This document shows, one piece after another, positions 55,784 to 64,000 of a DNA stretch of 64,000 nt; position 1 is the first letter of the stretch; every line of letters begins with the position of its first letter. Location: positions 1-64,000 of the forward strand of contig JANQFX010000047.1 of the NCBI GenBank assembly GCA_028277725.1, in the 5' to 3' direction. Below the pieces are notes generated by a model. The model did no database searches. It saw only the letters and a list, made by a program, of their open reading frames with translations, and was not told the origin of the DNA. The position numbers and the translations under genes were made by a program. Source of the DNA: Thiohalocapsa sp. Lineage in GTDB: Bacteria; Pseudomonadota; Gammaproteobacteria; Chromatiales; Chromatiaceae.

Positions 55784-56941
55784 TCACGCCTGTCCGGCAC
55801 CGCCCCCGCTTCCCTGGGCACTGGTCGCAGCACTGGCCGCCGCCAGCGTCTTGCGCAGGTCGGCCTCCATCTGCGTCAGCTCCGCGGTGGCCGCGGCGCG
55901 GGCGCGCTTGCCCTGGTCGGCGATCTGTAGGCTCTCTTCGATGGTCTCGATCAGTGCCTGATTGGCCTGCTTGACCGTCTCGATGTCGAACACACCTCGC
56001 TCGATCTGTCGGCGCGCCTCGGCGTTGGCGGTCTTGAGGTTCTCGGCGTTGGCGCGCAGCAGCTCGTTGGTGAGATCGGTGGCGGCCTTGACCGTCTCGG
56101 CCGCGCGCCCGGATCGGTAGATGGTGATGGCCTGGGCCAACTGCTGGCGCCACAGCGGCACCGTGTTGACCAGCGTGGAGTTGATCTTGTTGATCAGCCC
56201 CTTGTCGTTCTCCTGCACCAGGCGGATGCTGGGCAGCGCCTGCATGGCGACCTGACGGGTCAGGCGCAGGTCGTGGACGCGCCGCTCCAGGTCGTCCCGA
56301 GCGCCGCGGAGATCACGCAGATTCTGCGCCTGGACCATGTCGCTAGCGGCCTCGACCTGTTGCGCCAGGACCGGGATGGTCTCGCCGTCCAGCTCTGCGA
56401 GCTTGGCGTCTCCGGCGGCGATGTAATGCTCCAGCTCACGGAAATAGGCCAGGTTGGCGTCGTAGAGCCGGTCGAGGCTGGTGACGTCGGTCAGCAGGCG
56501 CGTCTTGTGCCGTTCCAGGTCGATGGTGATGCGCTCGATGTGATCGCGCACCCCCTCGTACTCCTGCAGGAACTTCACGATCGGCTTACCGGCACCGAAG
56601 AGACGGGCAAGAAAGCCCTTCTTCGCATTCGGGTCCAGGGCCTCCACGTCGAAACCACGCAGGGCACCGACTATCTCGCTCAGCGTCTGGCCAGCGGGGC
56701 CGGTGTCCTTGCTGCGCACGCCCTCCAGCATCTGATCCGAGACCTCGGTCAGCTGCTGCTGGGCCTGGGCGCCGAAGTGCATGATGGAGCTGGCGTCGGT
56801 GACGTCCAGCTCGGCCAGCAGCGCCTTGATCTGCTGCTGCTCCGCCGGCGGGGCGTCCGCCAGGGCGACGATCTGCTGGTTGGGCGCCTGCAGCGTCTCG
56901 GGATGGACGACGTCGCGGGTCTGCGGTGTGGTTTCGTTCAT
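55784..56941 (-). CDS. telA: Toxic anion resistance protein TelA
   Basis: This 385-residue all-helical cytoplasmic protein of the TelA/KlaA family is linked to tellurite and other stress resistance. Family blocks include NAKKGFLARLFGAGKPIVKF, YEGVRDHIERITIDLERHKT, RLLTDVTSLDRLYDANLAYF and ASDMVQAQNLRDLRGARDDL. It usually stands beside an XpaC-like gene; here that gene is at 35757, so the pair is separated by about 19 kb. Confidence 0.95.
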   Translation of the reverse strand: MNETTPQTRDVVHPETLQAPNQQIVALADAPPAEQQQIKALLAELDVTDASSIMHFGAQAQQQLTEVSDQMLEGVRSKDTGPAGQTLSEIVGALRGFDVEALDPNAKKGFLARLFGAGKPIVKFLQEYEGVRDHIERITIDLERHKTRLLTDVTSLDRLYDANLAYFRELEHYIAAGDAKLAELDGETIPVLAQQVEAASDMVQAQNLRDLRGARDDLERRVHDLRLTRQVAMQALPSIRLVQENDKGLINKINSTLVNTVPLWRQQLAQAITIYRSGRAAETVKAATDLTNELLRANAENLKTANAEARRQIERGVFDIETVKQANQALIETIEESLQIADQGKRARAAATAELTQMEADLRKTLAAASAATSAQGSGGGAGQA

Positions 56942-57086
56942 GGTCTGGCTCCTGCAACCTGATCACATCGACAAGGCGGCATTCTCACATATCGTCGGCA
57001 CCCGCCGCGCGGCCCGGTAGTCGCCCCCGTACAGGGCACGCATGCGATACTCCGGGCGCCGTTTCGTACTGCCCGGAGTCGATACC

Positions 57087-57545
57087 ATGCGCCGCCCAGC
57101 CTACGCATCCAGCCGCATCTCAAGATCTGCCGCGGCGCTCGCCTCGCCCCTGCTCGCCGTTGCCTGCTCAGGCCCCGGGGAGGACGTCCGCGTCAGCCTC
57201 TGCAAGGACATCATCGCCGTCTATACCGGTGGCAAACCGACGTTCGAGCGCACGGACGTGAAAACCCCCGGTTATCAGGACGCGCAGGTTATCCTGGCCT
57301 ACAGTACAGACAGTGCACGCGGGCGCGGCATCTGCTTTTATCAGTACAACGCGATGGAGGATACGGCGGACTTGATCTCCGATCCGCTCCGCGCCTACTC
57401 GGCCTCGCCATCACGCGTCGTCATCAACGGCGAGGCCCTGTCCCATATTGCATTGGCACGTGCCATCGGAGAGTCCATGATGGACCAGGGGCGAGAACTC
57501 CTCGACGCTGCGACAGGAGCCGCCCCGAATCCGATCAACCGATAA
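57087..57545 (+). CDS. Hypothetical lipoprotein
   Basis: This 152-residue protein has a lipoprotein signal (lipobox LAVAC). The mature part has VSLCKDIIAVYTGGKPTFER and ARGRGICFYQYNAMEDTADL, then a helical C terminus. No family is recognised. ATG 57087 is preceded by GGAG. It ends 12 bp before glpQ, so the two may be co-transcribed. Confidence 0.72.
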   Translation: MRRPAYASSRISRSAAALASPLLAVACSGPGEDVRVSLCKDIIAVYTGGKPTFERTDVKTPGYQDAQVILAYSTDSARGRGICFYQYNAMEDTADLISDPLRAYSASPSRVVINGEALSHIALARAIGESMMDQGRELLDAATGAAPNPINR

Positions 57546-57557
57546 GGTCGTCAGCCA

Positions 57558-58943
57558 ATGGTGCGGCCCGACCGGCTAATCGTTGGCCTCCTGGCCGCGC
57601 TTGGCTGCCTGAGCCCCTGGGCTCTAGCGGCCGAAGCGTACCGCGGGGGCAACGTACAACCAGCGGAGGTCGCCGTGCGACCTGAGCACCGAGACACCAC
57701 GGCCGATTCCACCCGGGCCTCCCAGCAGAGGCCGGATACCAAACTACCCCTGGTCATCGCCCACCGGGGCGCCAGCGCCTACCGCCCGGAGCACACCCTG
57801 GCGGCCTACGCCCTAGCCATCGAGCAGGGCGCAGACTTCATCGAGCCGGACCTGGTGCCGACCCGCGATGGGGTGCTGGTGGCGCGCCACGAGAATGCCC
57901 TGTCCGGCACCACGGACGTGGCCTTGCGGTCAGATTTCGCGGACAGGCGCGCCACCAAGGTCATCGACGGCGAGCCGCTAACGGACTGGTTCACCGAGGA
58001 TTTCCTGCTCGCCGAACTCAAGACCCTGCGCGTGCGCGAGCGCATCCCGGACGTCCGCCCCGGCAACACGACCTTCGACGGCCGCTTCTCCATCCCGACC
58101 CTGGCTGAGATCATCGAACTGGTGCGTCAGGCCGAACTGACCACCGGGCAGGCCGTCGGCATCTACCCGGAGATCAAGCACCCGACCTTTTTTCGGCACA
58201 CCGGCCGCTTCCTTGACGGCAACCCCATCGGCATGGACCTCGGCCGCCTGCTGATCGATGAGCTGAAGCTTGCGGACTTCACCGACCCGGATCGGGTCTT
58301 CATCCAATCCTTCGAGCCCGCCACCCTGATCGAGCTCGATCGCCGGACCCTGCCCGCCGCCGGGCTCGCTCTGCCGCTGGTGCAGCTCATCGGTGATGTC
58401 ACCGGTCGCTTCGTCAACGACGGCGGCGGCGGCTTTTCGCGGCCCTTCGACCTCGTCCATCACGCCAAAGCGGACTCGGACCTCTCCACCATCTATGGCG
58501 ACACCCTGGCGGGCGTCATCGAGCGGGCCGGCGGCTGGGAAGCCGGCTACGCGATTTTGGCGAGCCCCGAGGGCGCCGCGGCCATCGCCGACTACGCCGA
58601 CGCCGTCGGCCCATGGAAGCTCTTGATCTTCCCGCGCGAGCCTGTGGCCATCCCGGTGGACGCCGACGGCGACGGCCGCGCCGAGATGACCACAAGACTC
58701 ACCGGCGATCAGACCGGTCTGCTGAGGCTGGCGCGCGACGCGGGGCTCGCGGTGCACCCCTTCACGCTACGCCCCGAGGAACCCTTCCTCGCGCTGACCG
58801 CGGACGGTGTGCCGCAGAGCTTCGGCGAGGAGCTCGATCAACTGCTGCAAGCCGGCGTGGATGGCGTCTTCAGCGATGATCCGGCGGCGGCGCGCGCGGC
58901 GGTCAATCGGCTCCAACTGCGGGCGCGAGATCAAAGCCGGTGA
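57558..58943 (+). CDS. glpQ: Glycerophosphodiester phosphodiesterase
   Basis: This 461-residue periplasmic GlpQ-type enzyme cleaves glycerophosphodiesters to sn-glycerol 3-phosphate. It has a signal peptide (about 1-25), the catalytic HRGASAYRPEHT, the metal site DFIEPDLVPTRDGVLVARHE and a conserved GIYPEIKHPTFF. The C-terminal region is complete. Its 3' end overlaps the bufC gene on the other strand by about 40 bp. Confidence 0.94.
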   Translation: MVRPDRLIVGLLAALGCLSPWALAAEAYRGGNVQPAEVAVRPEHRDTTADSTRASQQRPDTKLPLVIAHRGASAYRPEHTLAAYALAIEQGADFIEPDLVPTRDGVLVARHENALSGTTDVALRSDFADRRATKVIDGEPLTDWFTEDFLLAELKTLRVRERIPDVRPGNTTFDGRFSIPTLAEIIELVRQAELTTGQAVGIYPEIKHPTFFRHTGRFLDGNPIGMDLGRLLIDELKLADFTDPDRVFIQSFEPATLIELDRRTLPAAGLALPLVQLIGDVTGRFVNDGGGGFSRPFDLVHHAKADSDLSTIYGDTLAGVIERAGGWEAGYAILASPEGAAAIADYADAVGPWKLLIFPREPVAIPVDADGDGRAEMTTRLTGDQTGLLRLARDAGLAVHPFTLRPEEPFLALTADGVPQSFGEELDQLLQAGVDGVFSDDPAAARAAVNRLQLRARDQSR

Positions 58944-59721
58944 CGATTCCCGATCGAATCAGCTCGCCTAGACGCTCGACCTCGTGTCCGGCAGCGGCAA
59001 GTGCGGACAGCGTGGCGCCGGCGGCGATGGCGCGCACTAACCGAAAGACAGGGTCGCTGACCCGCCGCACCGTCGGACGCAGCCCGGAGCGGTAGATGAC
59101 CAGCCGATCGCCGTCGCCCACATCGACTTCGTTCAAGACCCCTCGGTCGCGATGACTGAGCCAGATGGCGTGTACCGGCCAAGTCGAGGCCAGCAACAGG
59201 GTGGCGGGCGCAAGGTACAGCCGTATCCGGTCTGTCTCGGAACGGGCCGCCCGAGCGAAGGCCGCTTGATCCCAGACGGGCGCCGCGGGCGCAAAGAGCA
59301 CCTGATGAATGGCGAGTTCCAGTCGAGCAAGGTCCGGGAGGTACTCGAATCCAGGGCCGATGCGGTCCGCGCTCAACAGGCGTTGCAGGTGGTCCGGGAA
59401 GTGCTTTGCGAAGTCGGTCAGATCCGGGGATCGGGATGGCTGCACCCTAACCAACTCCGCGCCGATCCCGCCGAAGCAAGCATTGCCGAGTATCTCCGCG
59501 CAGACGGGATAGACGTTCTCCAGCGCCCTTTGGCGAATCGCTCGGGAACTGTCTCGATACACGGCGACGGCCGCGGCGGGCGAACCGACTGCGCTAACGC
59601 GGATCGACCTGAGGACATCAGGCTCTTGCCCATCGATTGCCCCCGCCAGACGGCGCTGGAAGGCGGCAAGCGACGCTGCGTCGCAACCAAGCGCCTGGAT
59701 GTCGGTCGGCGTGCTCTTCAT
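58903..59721 (-). CDS. bufC: Bufferin biosynthesis protein BufC (DUF2063)
   Basis: This 272-residue protein of the DUF2063/HvfC group acts as the partner that presents the precursor leader to BufB. N-terminal FQRRLAGAI, YRDSSRAIRQRALENVYPVC and FAKHFPDHLQ are typical. Its ATG overlaps the bufB stop (ATGA). The last 41 bp overlap the glpQ 3' end, a convergent overlap. Confidence 0.9.
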   Translation of the reverse strand: MKSTPTDIQALGCDAASLAAFQRRLAGAIDGQEPDVLRSIRVSAVGSPAAAVAVYRDSSRAIRQRALENVYPVCAEILGNACFGGIGAELVRVQPSRSPDLTDFAKHFPDHLQRLLSADRIGPGFEYLPDLARLELAIHQVLFAPAAPVWDQAAFARAARSETDRIRLYLAPATLLLASTWPVHAIWLSHRDRGVLNEVDVGDGDRLVIYRSGLRPTVRRVSDPVFRLVRAIAAGATLSALAAAGHEVERLGELIRSGIVTGFDLAPAVGAD

Positions 59722-60635
59722 GCCGCCGCCCCCCGCACCGCGTCGTTCCAGACCTGACTCGCGACACGCTGAGCTCGGTTCGCCTCCGCTCGCAACCGCT
59801 GGAGCGACGGAATATCCGTGTCCCACTCGATCAGGGTTGGCACCTGCGCCAAACCGGCGCTGCGACACCGTCGCAGCGCATCACCATAGAGCGACCATAC
59901 GGGCTCGGCGACGGGCCGGTCATGGGCATCCAGAAGCCAACCCGTCTTGGGTGCATGTCCGGCGAGATGGATCTCCCGCACCCGATGCAGGGGCAGCGCG
60001 TCCAAGGCCGCGACCGCATCCTCAGCGTGGTTCACCTGGTTGACGTAGAGGTTATTGACATCCAACAGCAAGTCGCAGTCGGTACGTTGACAAAGCTCGG
60101 CCAAGAACTCGGCCTCGGTGCGCACGGAGGCCGCGAACTGAAGGTATCTCGACACGTTCTCCAACACCAGTGTACGACCCAGGCAGTCTTGAATCCTCTG
60201 CACGCGCGCGGCGACATGGCGCAGCGTACCCTCGGTGTACGGGAACGGCAGTAACTCGTGATAGTGGCGTCCGTCGACCGCGGTGAAGCACAGGTGATCG
60301 GAGACCCAGGCGGCAGCGCTGCGCCGCGACAGAGATGCAACCCGCCTCAGGTAGTCGAGATCCAACGGATCAACGCCGGCGATGTTCATCCCGACACAAT
60401 GCAGCGTCAGTGGATAACGCTCTGCTAGGGCGCGGACCTGAAGATCGGCAAGACAATCGTCGCCGAAGTGATTGTCGGCGAGCAACTCGAACCAGGGCAC
60501 GTCGGGCGCTTCACGAAGTACCTGATCCAGATGGCAGTGCCGCAGCCCGAGTCCGGCCCCGGCGGGCGATGTCTGAGACATCGACCCCGAGGAACCGGCG
60601 ACGACGCCACCGTCGCAGAGGGCTTGCGTCGTCAT
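59718..60635 (-). CDS. bufB: Bufferin-maturating enzyme BufB (DUF692)
   Basis: This 305-residue multinuclear iron enzyme of the DUF692 group converts precursor cysteines to thiooxazole-type heterocycles in the bufferin pathway. TIM-barrel metal residues occur in WFELLADNHFGD, LHCVGMNIAG, WVSDHLCFTAVDGRHYHELL, LVLENVSRYL, LLLDVNNLYVN, IHLAGHAPK and LIEWDTDIP. ATG 60635 is chosen; ATG 60581 just before GAGLGLRH is an alternative. Confidence 0.93.
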   Translation of the reverse strand: MTTQALCDGGVVAGSSGSMSQTSPAGAGLGLRHCHLDQVLREAPDVPWFELLADNHFGDDCLADLQVRALAERYPLTLHCVGMNIAGVDPLDLDYLRRVASLSRRSAAAWVSDHLCFTAVDGRHYHELLPFPYTEGTLRHVAARVQRIQDCLGRTLVLENVSRYLQFAASVRTEAEFLAELCQRTDCDLLLDVNNLYVNQVNHAEDAVAALDALPLHRVREIHLAGHAPKTGWLLDAHDRPVAEPVWSLYGDALRRCRSAGLAQVPTLIEWDTDIPSLQRLRAEANRAQRVASQVWNDAVRGAAA

Positions 60636-60644
60636 GGCCGGCGC

Positions 60645-60938
60645 CTAGCTCGCGGGCTTGGTGGCGACGACCTTACCACCGACGATCTTGGTACAGGTTC
60701 CCTCCGGCACATACACCCACTCGTTTGGATCACTGTCGGTCTTCGCGCTGCCCGCGCAGGCATGGGACTTGTCCAGCGAGCCGCAGTCGTTCATGCCGGC
60801 CTTGGCGATCCCGGCACACTTCTCCCACATTGCGGGGGCATCTGGCACTCCTCCGACAGCTTGCCCAGCGCTGAGCAGTGCGCCCGCGGTCATGATGCCG
60901 GCGATGGCGGAATGTAGACGGTGTTGAGCATGGGACAT
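60645..60938 (-). CDS. bufA: Bufferin precursor BufA (DUF2282)
   Basis: This 97-residue precursor peptide with a Sec signal (about 1-29) serves as periplasmic metal (mostly copper) buffer after modification. Four conserved cysteines are C41, C52, C61 and C82 within [23 protein letters not shown] and [12 protein letters not shown], the DUF2282 pattern. It is the first gene of bufABC, 9 bp before bufB. Confidence 0.94.
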   Translation of the reverse strand: MSHAQHRLHSAIAGIMTAGALLSAGQAVGGVPDAPAMWEKCAGIAKAGMNDCGSLDKSHACAGSAKTDSDPNEWVYVPEGTCTKIVGGKVVATKPAS

Positions 60939-61404
60939 GTTCGGGTTGCCTCTCGTCAGTCGGGTTGCGAGCGGCCAACTGCCGCCCACAGGTCAAGACC
61001 CCGGGGGCGTGACGGATCTTTCAACCCGGGTGGCTCACGTGAATATCCTTGCGGTGGGCACGTCTGCTATGGATTCGCCGTACGGCGATTTCGGCGGCCT
61101 CGGCGACGCAGTGACGCCGGTCAATCACAGCGCTCCTGCGGAAGCGGAGACAGCCGATGGAAGCTGAGCGGCCCGAGCGCCACCCCGCGGCAGTTCGGTG
61201 GAATGGGATCGGTCGCCAAACGCGAACGATTGATTTTTCGCCAGACCCCTCGACCGCTCCTAGGGGTATACTTGCCGCCCTGTCATCGGACCACCACCTG
61301 GTCGCCTCCTGCTGCGGTTGTTGCGACATCCGAGTGACTCATCCACGCCACCCGTCCAGCGCTCCGCCACGCTGACGGGTCACAGCCAAGGCGGCGCAAG
61401 CATC
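60939..61404. other. Divergent control region, bufABC / RND pump
   Basis: This is a 466-bp gap between the divergent bufABC operon and the efflux operon. It must carry both promoters. No protein-like frame, RNA or clear operator was recognised. Confidence 0.5.
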
Positions 61405-62544
61405 ATGTTCTTCCGACTGTTCCTGGTCTTCCTGATTCTCGTCGGCCTGGCCGGCGGGCTCGCCTACCTGAAGTACGAGCAAATCACCGCGCAGATGGCC
61501 CAGTTTGCGCAGCCGATGCCGCCGAGCGCGGTATCGGCCGTCGAGGTCACGGACGCGTCCTGGCAACCACGGCTGAACGCCATCGGCAGCGTGCGCGCCG
61601 TGCAGGGCGTGCTGGTCAACAACGAGGTGGCTGGTCAGGTCGAGTCCATCGGCTTCGAGTCCGGCGACCGGGTGCGGCAGGGCCAGGCCCTGGTGCAGTT
61701 GGACACGACCGTGGACGAGGCCGAGCTCGGCGGGCTCCAGGCGACACTGGAACTCGCCGAGACCAAGCTCACCCGCAACACCCAGCTGCTGCGTGACCGC
61801 GCCGTGTCCCAGGGCGACTTCGACGAGATCAACGCCCAGCTGACCCTGGCCCGTGCGGCGGAGGCGTCGAAACAGGCGCTGATCGAGAAGAAGACCATCC
61901 GCGCCCCTTTTGACGGCGTGCTCGGCATTCGCCAGATCGACCTCGGCCAATACCTGCCGGAGGGCTCGGCCATCGTCCGGCTGGAGGCGCTGGACCCGGT
62001 CTTCGTCGATTACTCACTGCCGGAGCGACAGCTCTCCAAGCTCCGCGAGGGGCAGGAGGTGGCTGTGCGGGTCGCGGCCTACCCCGATGACGTGTTCCAG
62101 GGCCGTATCCGCGCCATCAGCCCGAGCGTCGACGAGGGTACCCGCAACGTGCGTATCCGCGCCCAGCTGCCGAATCCGAACGGCCGGCTGCGCCCCGGCA
62201 TGTTCGCCAAGGTCGAAACCCTGCTGCCGCGGCGCGAGCGCGTGCTGACGCTGCCGCGCCGGGCGGTGTCCTTCAACACCTACGGCGATTCGGTGTTCGT
62301 GATCGAGCCAGCCGAATCGGCCGCGGATGACGATCAGCCGCCCAAACTGACGGTCACGCGCCGACAGATCCGCACCGGCGAGGTCCGCGGCGACGAGGTC
62401 GAGATCATCGACGGGCTCGCGGCCGGCGACCGGGTGGTGCTGGCCGGGCACCAGAAGCTGCGCAACGGCGCCGAGGTGCAGATCGTGCCGGATGACGGCG
62501 TTGCCCCCCAGACCGCGGACGCCAAGGCGCCGACTGCACCGTGA
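61405..62544 (+). CDS. RND efflux membrane-fusion protein
   Basis: This 379-residue HlyD/MexA-type periplasmic adaptor has an N-terminal membrane anchor (FFRLFLVFLILVGLAGGLAY), lipoyl-like hairpins (VNNEVAGQVESIGFESGDRV and APFDGVLGIRQIDLGQYLPE) and beta-barrel (DPVFVDYSLPE). It bridges the inner-membrane pump to an outer-membrane channel not encoded here. The stop overlaps the pump start (GTGA). Confidence 0.94.
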   Translation: MFFRLFLVFLILVGLAGGLAYLKYEQITAQMAQFAQPMPPSAVSAVEVTDASWQPRLNAIGSVRAVQGVLVNNEVAGQVESIGFESGDRVRQGQALVQLDTTVDEAELGGLQATLELAETKLTRNTQLLRDRAVSQGDFDEINAQLTLARAAEASKQALIEKKTIRAPFDGVLGIRQIDLGQYLPEGSAIVRLEALDPVFVDYSLPERQLSKLREGQEVAVRVAAYPDDVFQGRIRAISPSVDEGTRNVRIRAQLPNPNGRLRPGMFAKVETLLPRRERVLTLPRRAVSFNTYGDSVFVIEPAESAADDDQPPKLTVTRRQIRTGEVRGDEVEIIDGLAAGDRVVLAGHQKLRNGAEVQIVPDDGVAPQTADAKAPTAP

Positions 62545-64000
62545 GCTTTACCGACATCTTCATCCGCCGGCCGGTGCTGGCGAGCGTCGTCAGCCTGTTG
62601 ATTTTCATCCTCGGGCTGCGCGCGATGCTGGAACTGGAGGTACGCCAGTACCCGGAGACCAAGAACACCGTGGTGACCATCACCACCGCCTACCCGGGCG
62701 CGAGCAGCGACCTCGTGCAGGGCTTCATCACGACGCCGCTGCAACAGGCCGTCGCGGAGGCGGACGGAATCGACTACCTGGCTTCCACCAGCACCCAGGG
62801 CACGTCCACCATCGAGGCGACGCTGCGCCTCAACTACGACGCCAACGCGGCCATCGCGGAGATCCAGGCGAAGGTCGCGAGTCGGCTCAACGTGCTGCCC
62901 GAGGCGGCGCAGAACCCGGTCATCACCTCCACCACGGGCGATGCCACGGCGCTGATGTACCTCGCCTTCTACAGCGAGGACCTCGGTCTGCCGCAGATCA
63001 CCGACTACCTGCTGCGCGTGGTTCAGCCGCAACTCCAGGCCCTGGAGGGCGTGGCCAAGGCGGAGTTGCTCGGCAACCAGACCTATGCCATGCGCATCTG
63101 GCTCGACCCGGACCGCATGGCAGCGCTCGGCGTCTCCGGTGACGAGGTTGCGCAGGTCCTGACTGCGAACAACTACCTCGCCGGCGTCGGCAGCCTGCGC
63201 GGCGACCTGGTGCAGGTGGACCTGTCGACGACCACTGATGTGAGCAACGTCGAAGACTTCACCAACCTCGTCATCCGCGGCGACGGTGACACCCTGGTGC
63301 GTCTGCGCGATATCGCGGAGGTCGAACTCGGCGCCCAGGACTACGACTCGGCGACCCTCTACAAGGGCATCCCGGCCATTTTCATCGGCATCGAACCGAC
63401 GCCGGGCTCCAACCCGCTCACCGTCGCCGCGCGGGTGCAGGAGCTGATGCCTGAGCTGCGCCAGCAGTTCCCGGAGGGGCTCCAGGCGCACGTTCCCTAC
63501 GATGCCAGCGAGTTCATCGAGGAGTCCATCCGCGAGGTCTTCCAAACCCTCGCCGAGGCGGTGCTGATCGTCCTGTTCGTGATCTTCCTGTCCTTGGGCT
63601 CCCTGCGCGCCGCGGTGGTGCCCTCTGTCACCGTTCCGTTGGCCATCGTCGGCGCCGCTTTCCTGATGCTCTTGATGGGCTTCTCCATCAACCTGCTGAC
63701 GCTGCTCGCGCTGGTGCTCGCCATCGGCCTGGTGGTGGACGACGCCATCGTCGTGGTCGAGAACGTGCACCGCCACATCGAGATGGACAAGCCGCGGCTC
63801 CAGGCGGCCCTGGACGCGGCGCGCGAGCTGGCCCTGCCGATCGTCGCCATGACCACCACCCTGGTCGCGGTCTATGCCCCCATCGGCTTCATGGGCGGGT
63901 TGGTAGGCTCTCTGTTCGTCGAGTTCGCCTTCACGCTGGCGGCGGCGGTGCTGATCTCCGGCGTCGTCGCGCTAACCCTCTCGCCGATGATCTCGGCCCG
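62541..64000 (+). CDS. RND efflux inner-membrane permease (partial)
   Basis: This proton-driven AcrB-type pump starts with GTG 62541 and runs off the right edge after about 486 codons. It begins SFTDIFIRRPVLASVVSLLI. Further marks are YPGASSDLVQGFITTPLQQA, the TM4 proton-relay aspartates in LVLAIGLVVDDAIVVVENVH, and GVVALTLSPMISA. Together with the adaptor it exports a drug, metabolite or metal; the substrate cannot be told. Adjacent bufABC hints at stress or metal context (inference). Confidence 0.95.
   Translation, partial: MSFTDIFIRRPVLASVVSLLIFILGLRAMLELEVRQYPETKNTVVTITTAYPGASSDLVQGFITTPLQQAVAEADGIDYLASTSTQGTSTIEATLRLNYDANAAIAEIQAKVASRLNVLPEAAQNPVITSTTGDATALMYLAFYSEDLGLPQITDYLLRVVQPQLQALEGVAKAELLGNQTYAMRIWLDPDRMAALGVSGDEVAQVLTANNYLAGVGSLRGDLVQVDLSTTTDVSNVEDFTNLVIRGDGDTLVRLRDIAEVELGAQDYDSATLYKGIPAIFIGIEPTPGSNPLTVAARVQELMPELRQQFPEGLQAHVPYDASEFIEESIREVFQTLAEAVLIVLFVIFLSLGSLRAAVVPSVTVPLAIVGAAFLMLLMGFSINLLTLLALVLAIGLVVDDAIVVVENVHRHIEMDKPRLQAALDAARELALPIVAMTTTLVAVYAPIGFMGGLVGSLFVEFAFTLAAAVLISGVVALTLSPMISA

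Noticed and set aside
62334..63776. A 480-codon minus-strand frame opposite the RND pump
   Set aside because: It is antisense to clear RND coding sequence, with no domain or start signal.

Overview
The window is G+C-rich (mid to high 60s percent by eye) and reads as the chromosome of a gammaproteobacterium, most likely of the Chromatiales/Chromatiaceae type. This rests on the gene neighbourhoods ffs-dnaX-ybaB-recR, minCDE and priA-argS-SPOR protein, a periplasmic DsrE-like protein, a bufferin operon, and the style of the intergenic repeats. The taxonomy is inference: no rRNA or photosynthesis gene is present.

Layout. 159-6181 (minus) is a bacterial V-type ATPase operon in the order B-D-I-K-E-DUF2764; the catalytic A subunit must lie left of the window or elsewhere. 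Upstream of it are a c-di-GMP enzyme with a periplasmic sensor (6284-9040) and a solute-binding protein 16 bp before it. clpB follows, then a RES/Xre toxin-antitoxin pair, an AttH/CrtC-like protein paired with a geranylgeranyl-reductase-family flavoprotein, and a run of small envelope and redox genes (DsrE-like, DUF1028, PCu(A)C, cytochrome c, SixA, fructosamine kinase-like, HNH). 21.8-22.5 kb holds a diverged 457-bp-period direct repeat carrying paired DnaA boxes just upstream of priA. argS, an SPOR protein, a lipoprotein, birA, an M61 peptidase and a SanA-like protein follow.

32.6-35.7 kb is an accessory island. It contains a broken integron integrase, a transposase remnant, an AT-rich methyltransferase gene, a decayed reading frame, an attC-like core site and a GNAT gene. 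The integrase remnant is itself split by a 151-bp multi-hairpin element with a short target duplication. Two related elements lie at 16.66-16.80 kb and 48.85-48.95 kb. Their stems differ in sequence but stay complementary while their loops are conserved, so this family looks both structured and mobile.

35.7-49.1 kb carries an XpaC-like gene preceded by a coupled 51-aa ORF, psiE, a GNAT gene, a photolyase gene, a solitary second V-ATPase subunit D gene with a 49-aa membrane protein, radA, an SSB-tail-bearing DUF3127 gene, minCDE, a HIT gene, recR, ybaB, dnaX and the SRP RNA. 49.2-64 kb has a GNAT-nitrilase fusion, an AhpD-like gene, a VapBC pair, lpd, an SbcD/SbcC remnant, a Uma2 gene, telA, glpQ, the bufferin operon bufABC, and an RND efflux operon that runs off the right edge.

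Functional themes are ion-motive force (V-ATPase), copper and metal handling (PCu(A)C, bufferin, RND pump), envelope and tellurite-type stress (XpaC, TelA), DNA replication and repair (priA, dnaX, recR, radA, phr), and several layers of mobile or repeated DNA.
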